Shown here one piece after another: positions 59,296 through 64,000 of a DNA stretch of 64,000 nt. Source of the stretch: Coriobacteriaceae bacterium (GTDB lineage Bacteria; Actinomycetota; Coriobacteriia; Coriobacteriales; Coriobacteriaceae); assembly GCA_902835305.1 (NCBI GenBank), contig CADFMD010000011.1, forward strand, positions 1-64,000, in the 5' to 3' direction. Within the stretch, counting starts at the first letter, position 1; each line of letters opens with the position of its first letter. The position numbers and the translations under genes are program-made. The notes beneath the pieces are model-generated. The model was given only the letters and a program-made list of their open reading frames with translations, did not search any database and was not told the DNA's origin.

Positions 59296-60642
59296 CTACG
59301 CCACCAGCTTGTCAAAAGCCCCGCGCCGGTTGAGCACGGTAAATGCAATCACGCAGATGCCCGCCGACAGAATCGACCCGCACGGCGAGGCGATGCCCAT
59401 GGGGAACAGCGTGTCGGAATAGGCGTTCGACAGCAGCCATGCGCCGGGCACGCGAATGAGCACCACGGCCAGCACGTTGTGCGCAAAGCCAATGTAGCTC
59501 TTGCCATACGCAGCGAAAAAGCCGCTAAAGCAAATGTGGATGCCGGCAAAGATCGCGTCGAAAATATAGCTGCGCATATAGCCGGTACCGGCGGCGACTA
59601 CTGCAGCGTCCTTGGCAAAAAAGCCGATAAACGCCGGCGCCACCAGCCACATCAGCACCGTGATCAGGCAGCCGTACACCACCGAGATGGTCATGGCGTC
59701 CTTGAGTACCTGACGCGCGCGATCGCCCTTGCCCGCGCCGGCATTTTGCGCCGTGAGCGCGCTGACGGTAGCGCCCATGGAACTCGGCACAATGAACAAA
59801 AAGCTGATCATCTTTTCGACCAGGCCCACGGCGGCGGCGTCGACCAGACCGCGGTGGTTGGCGATGACGGTGATAAACATAAACGCCACCTGGATGCAGC
59901 CGTCCTGCACGGCCACGGGTACGCCGATCTTAAGAATGCTGCCGAGCACCTCGGGCTGGGGGCGCAGGTCGCTGCGCTTAACATGGATGTTTGTGCGACG
60001 GCTCTTGAGCCACACGAGCGCGAGGGCAACGCTGGCTGTCTGCGCGGTCACCGTGCCGAGCGCCGCGCCCACGGGGCCGAGCCCCATGTGGCCGATAAAC
60101 AGAAAGTCGAGCGCGATGTTGATGATGCACGCCACGCCGATCACGTACATGGGCGAGCGCGAATCGCCCAGCCCGCGAAAGATGGCCGAGAGGATGTTGT
60201 ACGCGGCGATAAAGGGAATGCCGATAAAGCAAATGCGCAGGTAGGCGGCGGTGCCTTCGACCGCCTCGGCCGGCGTGCCAATGAGCGCCACGATCTGCGG
60301 GCACAGTGCGAGCAAGGCAGCGGCCAGTACCACCGAGACACCCATAAACAGCGTGATGGTATTGCCGATGGCGGTCTCGGCACGATCGAAGCGGCGCGAG
60401 CCCACGGCGTGGCCGACGATGACCGTCGTTCCCATGGCCAGACCCACGAGCGTCACGGTAATGATATAGAGCGTCTGCGCGCCGTTGCCCACAGCGGTGA
60501 TGCCGGCAGCGCCGCTAAACTGCCCCATCATGTACAGATCGGCCATGCCGTAGAGCATCTGCAAAAAGTAGGAGAGCATATAGGGCAGGGCAAAGACCGC
60601 GATGGTCTTGAGGACATTGCCGCGTGTGAGGTCGTGTTCCAT
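59296..60642 (-). CDS. MATE-family multidrug efflux transporter
   Basis: Twelve helices in two bundles are evident in 448 aa. The start LPYMLSYFLQMLYGMADLYM and the second-half counterpart (LGSILKIGVPVAVQDGCIQV) are MATE hallmarks. It exports cationic drugs using a Na+ or H+ gradient. First gene of the operon with the MerR regulator. The start is not backed by a strong ribosome site (ACTTTC region only). Promoter at 60685-60715. Confidence 0.93.
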   Translation of the reverse strand: MEHDLTRGNVLKTIAVFALPYMLSYFLQMLYGMADLYMMGQFSGAAGITAVGNGAQTLYIITVTLVGLAMGTTVIVGHAVGSRRFDRAETAIGNTITLFMGVSVVLAAALLALCPQIVALIGTPAEAVEGTAAYLRICFIGIPFIAAYNILSAIFRGLGDSRSPMYVIGVACIINIALDFLFIGHMGLGPVGAALGTVTAQTASVALALVWLKSRRTNIHVKRSDLRPQPEVLGSILKIGVPVAVQDGCIQVAFMFITVIANHRGLVDAAAVGLVEKMISFLFIVPSSMGATVSALTAQNAGAGKGDRARQVLKDAMTISVVYGCLITVLMWLVAPAFIGFFAKDAAVVAAGTGYMRSYIFDAIFAGIHICFSGFFAAYGKSYIGFAHNVLAVVLIRVPGAWLLSNAYSDTLFPMGIASPCGSILSAGICVIAFTVLNRRGAFDKLVA

Positions 60643-60684
60643 GGGCGGGGCACTTTCTGGCTTGGGTCGTTTACGTACCAGTGT

Positions 60685-60715
60685 AGTGAAAACCCTACAA
60701 CGATTGTAGAGTCAA
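60685..60715 (-). promoter_or_regulatory. MerR-type promoter with 19-bp spacer and palindromic operator
   Basis: On the minus strand TTGACT (60715-60710), a 19-nt spacer and TTCACT (60690-60685). The spacer holds CTACAA-TCG-TTGTAG, a perfect palindrome. Overlong spacers with a central dyad are the signature of promoters activated by MerR proteins through DNA distortion. The regulator is in the same operon. Confidence 0.8.
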
Positions 60716-60834
60716 GGTTTGTGTCGGCAGTGGGGCGAAAAAGTCACGCTCGCGTTCATTTCTAATTGAATACGGACGTGCGCCCTGTGAGCATGGCGCC
60801 TGCACTAGCCTTGCAGAAATCGATTTCGGAACAC

Positions 60835-60862
60835 TTGACACCGCCGCACGGCGCGCCATAAT
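60835..60862 (+). promoter_or_regulatory. sigma70-type promoter of the ABC exporter operon
   Basis: TTGACA (60835-60840), a 16-nt spacer and CATAAT (60857-60862), 42 nt before the GTG start. Confidence 0.7.
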
Positions 60863-60903
60863 ACGTGGGTTTGCGAACAACGTTTGATGGGGGATGAACC
60901 TGT

Positions 60904-62733
60904 GTGCGCAATCTCAAGATTTTGTTTTCCTATCTGGGGGCATACCGCCGCGATGCCATGCTCGGCGTGCTCTTTGTGACTGCCGAGACGGCGCTCGAGC
61001 TGTTTATCCCGGTCATCATGGCAAATATCATCGATGTGGGCGTGCCCGCGGGCGACATCAACTACATGCTGTTGCAGGGCACGTATATGCTGGTGTGTGC
61101 CGCATGTTCGCTGGTGCTTGGCTTGGGCTATGCGCGCACGTCCGCCCGCGTTGCCTCGGGGCTGGGCGCTAACCTGCGCGAGGCCGAGTATCGTAAGATC
61201 CAGACGCTCGCTTTTGGCAATCTGGACAACTACGACGCCAGCTCGCTGGTCACTCGCATGACCACCGACATCACCGTGATTCAAAACGCCGTAGGTAACG
61301 GCTTCCGCCCCATGGTGCGCGGGCCGGTAAATCTGGTCATGGGCCTCGTCTACGCTTTTGCGCTCTCGCGCGAGCTCGCGGCGGTCTTTGCCGTCATTCT
61401 GCCGATGCTCGCCATCGTGCTCGGTATCATTACCGTGCGCGTGAGCCCGCTCTACCGCCAACTCCAGACCTCGATGGACCACCTTAACGGCGTGGTGCAA
61501 GAGGACCTTACCGCCGTGCGCGCCGTGAAGGCTTACGTGCGCGCCGAGCACGAGTGCGACAAGTTCGACACCGTCAATACCGAGCTCGCCGGCACGGCGA
61601 CCAAGACCTTCGGCACCGCTGTGCTCAACCTGCCGGTGTTCCAACTCTCGATGTACGTGGCTGCGCTCTCGATTCTGTGGATTGGCGGCCGCATGATCAT
61701 CGAAGGTCGCTTGGGCGTGGGCTCGCTCACGGGCTTTATGAGTTATGTGCTGTTGATCATGAACTCGCTCATGATGATTTCCAACGTGTTTTTGCTGCTC
61801 ACGCGCGCTCTCACGAGTGTGGGCCGTATCGCAGAGGTGCTCGATGAGGAGCCCTTTATCGCCAACCCTGCGGGAGACCTCGCGACTGCGGCGCCAGCGG
61901 ACGGCAGTATCGAGTTTCGCGACGTTTCCTTTAAATACCGCGCGGACGCAGCCGAGGATGTGCTCGAGCATATTGACCTTCGCATCGAGAGCGGCTCGAC
62001 GGTGGGCATCCTCGGCGGCACGGGCTCGGGCAAGAGCTCGCTTGTGCAGCTGATTGCGCGCCTGTACGACGCCACCGAGGGCGCCGTGCTTGTGGGCGGA
62101 CACGACGTGCGCGACTACGACCTCGCGACCCTACGCGACGCCGTGGGCATTGTGCTGCAAAAGAATGTGCTGTTCACGGGCACCGTGCGTGAGAACCTGC
62201 AGTGGGGCAATCCGCAGGCGTCGGACGATGAGCTCCTCGCGGCTTGCCGCGCGGCGTGCGTGGACGAGTTCCTTGATCGCATCGGCGGGCTGGACGGCGA
62301 GTTGGGCCAAGGCGGCGCCGGCGTTTCGGGTGGCCAGAAGCAACGCCTGTGCATCGCGCGCACGCTGCTCAAGCATCCGCGCGTGCTCATTTTTGATGAC
62401 TCCACCAGCGCGGTCGATATGGCGACCGACGCTAAGATTCGCGAGCACATCGCTCGGATTCCCGATACGACCGTGCTCATCATCGCCCAGCGCATCGCGA
62501 GCGTCATGGATGCCGATCGCATTGTGGTGTTGGACGACGGTCGTGTCCACGGCGTGGGTACGCACGAGGAACTGCTGGCGGGCGACAACATCTACCAGGA
62601 GATTTACGCCTCGCAGATGGAGTTTGCGGGGAACGCGGACGCCGCCGGAGGCAGTGACGATGGCTGCGCGAATGATCCGTTTTCCTCCGTCCCCAGCGGA
62701 TCGACTTTGGAAGGGGGTGAGCGCCATGCCTAA
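60904..62733 (+). CDS. ABC exporter half-transporter with a degenerate catalytic site
   Basis: The membrane domain (about 1-310) has six TM helices. The nucleotide domain has Walker A LGGTGSGKSSLVQL, signature GVSGGQKQRLCIAR and Walker B VLIFDDSTSAVD, where Asp replaces the catalytic Glu. Such a site is typical of one half of heterodimeric exporters (TM287/288, BmrCD type). The last 25 residues are encoded by a copy of the dispersed TCCTCCGTCCCC repeat (NDPFSSVPSGS), an unusual tail. GTG 60904 follows GGGGGATGA. Its end overlaps the partner gene by 8 nt. The substrate is unknown. Confidence 0.93.
   Translation: MRNLKILFSYLGAYRRDAMLGVLFVTAETALELFIPVIMANIIDVGVPAGDINYMLLQGTYMLVCAACSLVLGLGYARTSARVASGLGANLREAEYRKIQTLAFGNLDNYDASSLVTRMTTDITVIQNAVGNGFRPMVRGPVNLVMGLVYAFALSRELAAVFAVILPMLAIVLGIITVRVSPLYRQLQTSMDHLNGVVQEDLTAVRAVKAYVRAEHECDKFDTVNTELAGTATKTFGTAVLNLPVFQLSMYVAALSILWIGGRMIIEGRLGVGSLTGFMSYVLLIMNSLMMISNVFLLLTRALTSVGRIAEVLDEEPFIANPAGDLATAAPADGSIEFRDVSFKYRADAAEDVLEHIDLRIESGSTVGILGGTGSGKSSLVQLIARLYDATEGAVLVGGHDVRDYDLATLRDAVGIVLQKNVLFTGTVRENLQWGNPQASDDELLAACRAACVDEFLDRIGGLDGELGQGGAGVSGGQKQRLCIARTLLKHPRVLIFDDSTSAVDMATDAKIREHIARIPDTTVLIIAQRIASVMDADRIVVLDDGRVHGVGTHEELLAGDNIYQEIYASQMEFAGNADAAGGSDDGCANDPFSSVPSGSTLEGGERHA
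62671..62702. repeat. TCCTCCGTCCCC dispersed repeat inside a coding region
   Basis: AATGATCCGTTTTCCTCCGT followed by CCCCAGCGGATC, in frame near the 3' end of the ABC exporter gene. It matches the units at 24018-24081 and, reversed, 55928-55960. Confidence 0.85.
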
Positions 62734-64000
62734 GACCGCAGCCCAAGCACGCCCGGCCGACCTCAAGCGCACTGTGCTCCGCCTGCTCTCCTACATGGGG
62801 CATGCCAAGTTCTCGTTGCTCGCGGTGGGCGTGCTCGCCTCCGTCGCCGCCATCGCGAGCCTCGCCGGCACCTACATGGTGCGCCCCATCGTTAACGGTT
62901 TGGCCACGGGCGGGGAGGAACTGCTTGCCAAGCAGGTCATCCTGACGGCGATCATCTACGCCGCGGGCGTGCTCTCGGCCCTGGGCTACTCACAAATCAT
63001 GGTGCGCGCGGCCCAACGCGTGGTGTCCGATATTCGCCGCGACCTGTTCGCGCACATCCAGACGCTGCCGCTCAGCTATTTTGACGGCACACGCTCGGGC
63101 GACATCATGAGCTTTTTCACCAACGACGTCGACACCGTCTCCGAGGCGCTCAACAACAGCTTTGCCAACGTGATTCAGGCCGCCATTCAGGTTGTGGGCA
63201 CCACGGCCATGCTCATCATCCTCAACTGGCAGCTCACGATTATCACGCTCGTGTGCGATGCGGCCATTGTGCTGTATGCGCGCTACTCGGGCGCGCGCTC
63301 TAAGCGCTTCTTTGCCGCCCAACAGGCATCGCTTGGCGACTTGGACGGATATATCGAAGAGATGGTCTCGGGCCAAAAGGTCATCAAGGTCTTTAACCGC
63401 GAGGCAGCGAATGTTGCCGGCTTCGCCTGCCGCAACGACGAGCTTCGCCGTACCGGCACCGCCGCCGTGAGCTATGCCAACTCCATGGTGCCCATGACCG
63501 TCGTGATTGGCTACGTCAACTATGCCATCGTCGCCGTGGCGGGCGGCATGCTCTGCATCAAGGGACTCGCCGACGTGGGCGCGCTTGCAAGTTACCTGGT
63601 CTTTGTACGCCAGGCGGCCATGCCCATCAACCAGTTTACGCAGCTGGGCAACTTTTTGCTCAACGCGCTGGCCGGTGCCGAACGCCTGTTTGCCGCCATG
63701 GACCTTAAGCCCGAGGTGGACGAGGGCTGCGTGGAGCTGGTGCAGACGGGCGACGCTGCGTGGGCATGGAAGATTCCCGAGGGCCAGGGCGTGGGCGCGT
63801 ACGGGCATCTGCATGATGTGGCTGCCGTTAATGAGTCGGGCCGTGCGGTGGCTGCCGACGGTACCGAGCTCACGTGCGGCTTGGTCCCGCTTGCCGGCGA
63901 CGTGCGCTTCCATGCCGTGGACTTTTCCTACGTGCCGGGCACCCGTGTGCTCACGGACCTCAACCTGTTTGCCAAGCCGGGGCAAAAGATCGCGTTTGTG
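62726..64000 (+). CDS. ABC exporter half-transporter, partner subunit (cut by window end)
   Basis: It starts inside the last codons of the upstream half-transporter (8-nt overlap), so the two are translationally coupled. Six TM helices are visible in about residues 30-330 (LLAVGVLASVAAIASLAGTY, ALASYLVFVRQAAMPINQFT), with the coupling region SLGDLDGYIEEMVSGQKVIK. An insertion at about 345-390 before the nucleotide domain contains GYGHLHD-like unstructured sequence. The frame stays open to the last base. Walker A, expected next, lies outside, so the canonical ATPase site that should complement the degenerate partner cannot be checked. Confidence 0.93.
   Translation, partial: MPKTAAQARPADLKRTVLRLLSYMGHAKFSLLAVGVLASVAAIASLAGTYMVRPIVNGLATGGEELLAKQVILTAIIYAAGVLSALGYSQIMVRAAQRVVSDIRRDLFAHIQTLPLSYFDGTRSGDIMSFFTNDVDTVSEALNNSFANVIQAAIQVVGTTAMLIILNWQLTIITLVCDAAIVLYARYSGARSKRFFAAQQASLGDLDGYIEEMVSGQKVIKVFNREAANVAGFACRNDELRRTGTAAVSYANSMVPMTVVIGYVNYAIVAVAGGMLCIKGLADVGALASYLVFVRQAAMPINQFTQLGNFLLNALAGAERLFAAMDLKPEVDEGCVELVQTGDAAWAWKIPEGQGVGAYGHLHDVAAVNESGRAVAADGTELTCGLVPLAGDVRFHAVDFSYVPGTRVLTDLNLFAKPGQKIAFV

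Noticed and set aside
59479..60765. 428-aa open frame opposite the MATE gene
   Set aside because: The minus strand encodes a full MATE transporter. The plus-strand frame is Gly/Arg/His-rich without motifs and crosses the MerR-type promoter.

Overview
The window looks like chromosome of a high-GC Gram-positive gut actinomycete of the Coriobacteriia, most like Collinsella. This is inferred from GC-rich codon use, VanRS- and PhoPR-type two-component systems, paired YhgE/Pip proteins, a GSI-alpha-length glutamine synthetase and a Feo cluster with a Cys-rich FeoB partner. No database search was possible. Coding density is high, genes lie on both strands, and no insertion sequence, prophage or CRISPR array was seen.

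Layout. 0-3 kb: the 3' end of a tRNA gene duplicated as a 108-bp direct repeat, a large TPR-like protein and tRNA-Ser(GCU). 3-10 kb: a PBP5-type carboxypeptidase divergent from a VanRS-like pair, then pstB with a PhoPR-like pair. 10-15 kb: a capsule-type chain-length, tyrosine kinase and phosphatase trio without glycosyltransferases, an acetyltransferase and htpG. 15-24 kb: two abutting YhgE/Pip genes, a DMT exporter, an M20 peptidase and an MFS gene with a large internal deletion. 24-29 kb: hisS and ppc. 29-34 kb: a lactate racemase system (larA and a MIP channel on +; larB, a short larC and a TetR gene on -). 34-42.5 kb: serB, aspS, an HPr with Asp in place of Ser46, feoA-feoA-feoB, a Cys-rich FeoB partner and a flavin/Fe-S reductase.

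42.5-49.3 kb holds a decayed GntR/FCD gene, an AlbA_2/HATPase regulator preceded by three 18-bp operator-like repeats, and a 2-keto-3-deoxygluconate module (GntR, eda, kdgK, LacI). 49.3-52 kb has a DinJ/RelB-like antitoxin fused to a minimal nucleotidyltransferase, then glnA and an atypical OmpR-type regulator that may be the local GlnR equivalent. 52.1-54.2 kb is an AT-richer three-gene cassette: a secreted papain-fold-like cysteine protease, a one-TM protein and a secreted protein of unknown function. 54.4-64 kb has htrA, ligA, a MATE/MerR efflux operon with a 19-bp-spacer promoter, and a heterodimeric ABC exporter whose second subunit runs off the window.

Intergenic regions are rich in palindromes. 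At least three dispersed families recur: a unit containing TCCTCCGTCCCC (24.0, 55.9 and 62.7 kb, once inside a CDS), a 120-140-bp nested hairpin with compensatory stem changes (28.6 and 31.2 kb), and a short CCGYCGTTC palindrome (14.9 and 20.5 kb). The best candidates for new biology are the protease cassette, the antitoxin-nucleotidyltransferase fusion, the HPr variant and the nickel-pincer system whose LarC lacks its C-terminal domain.
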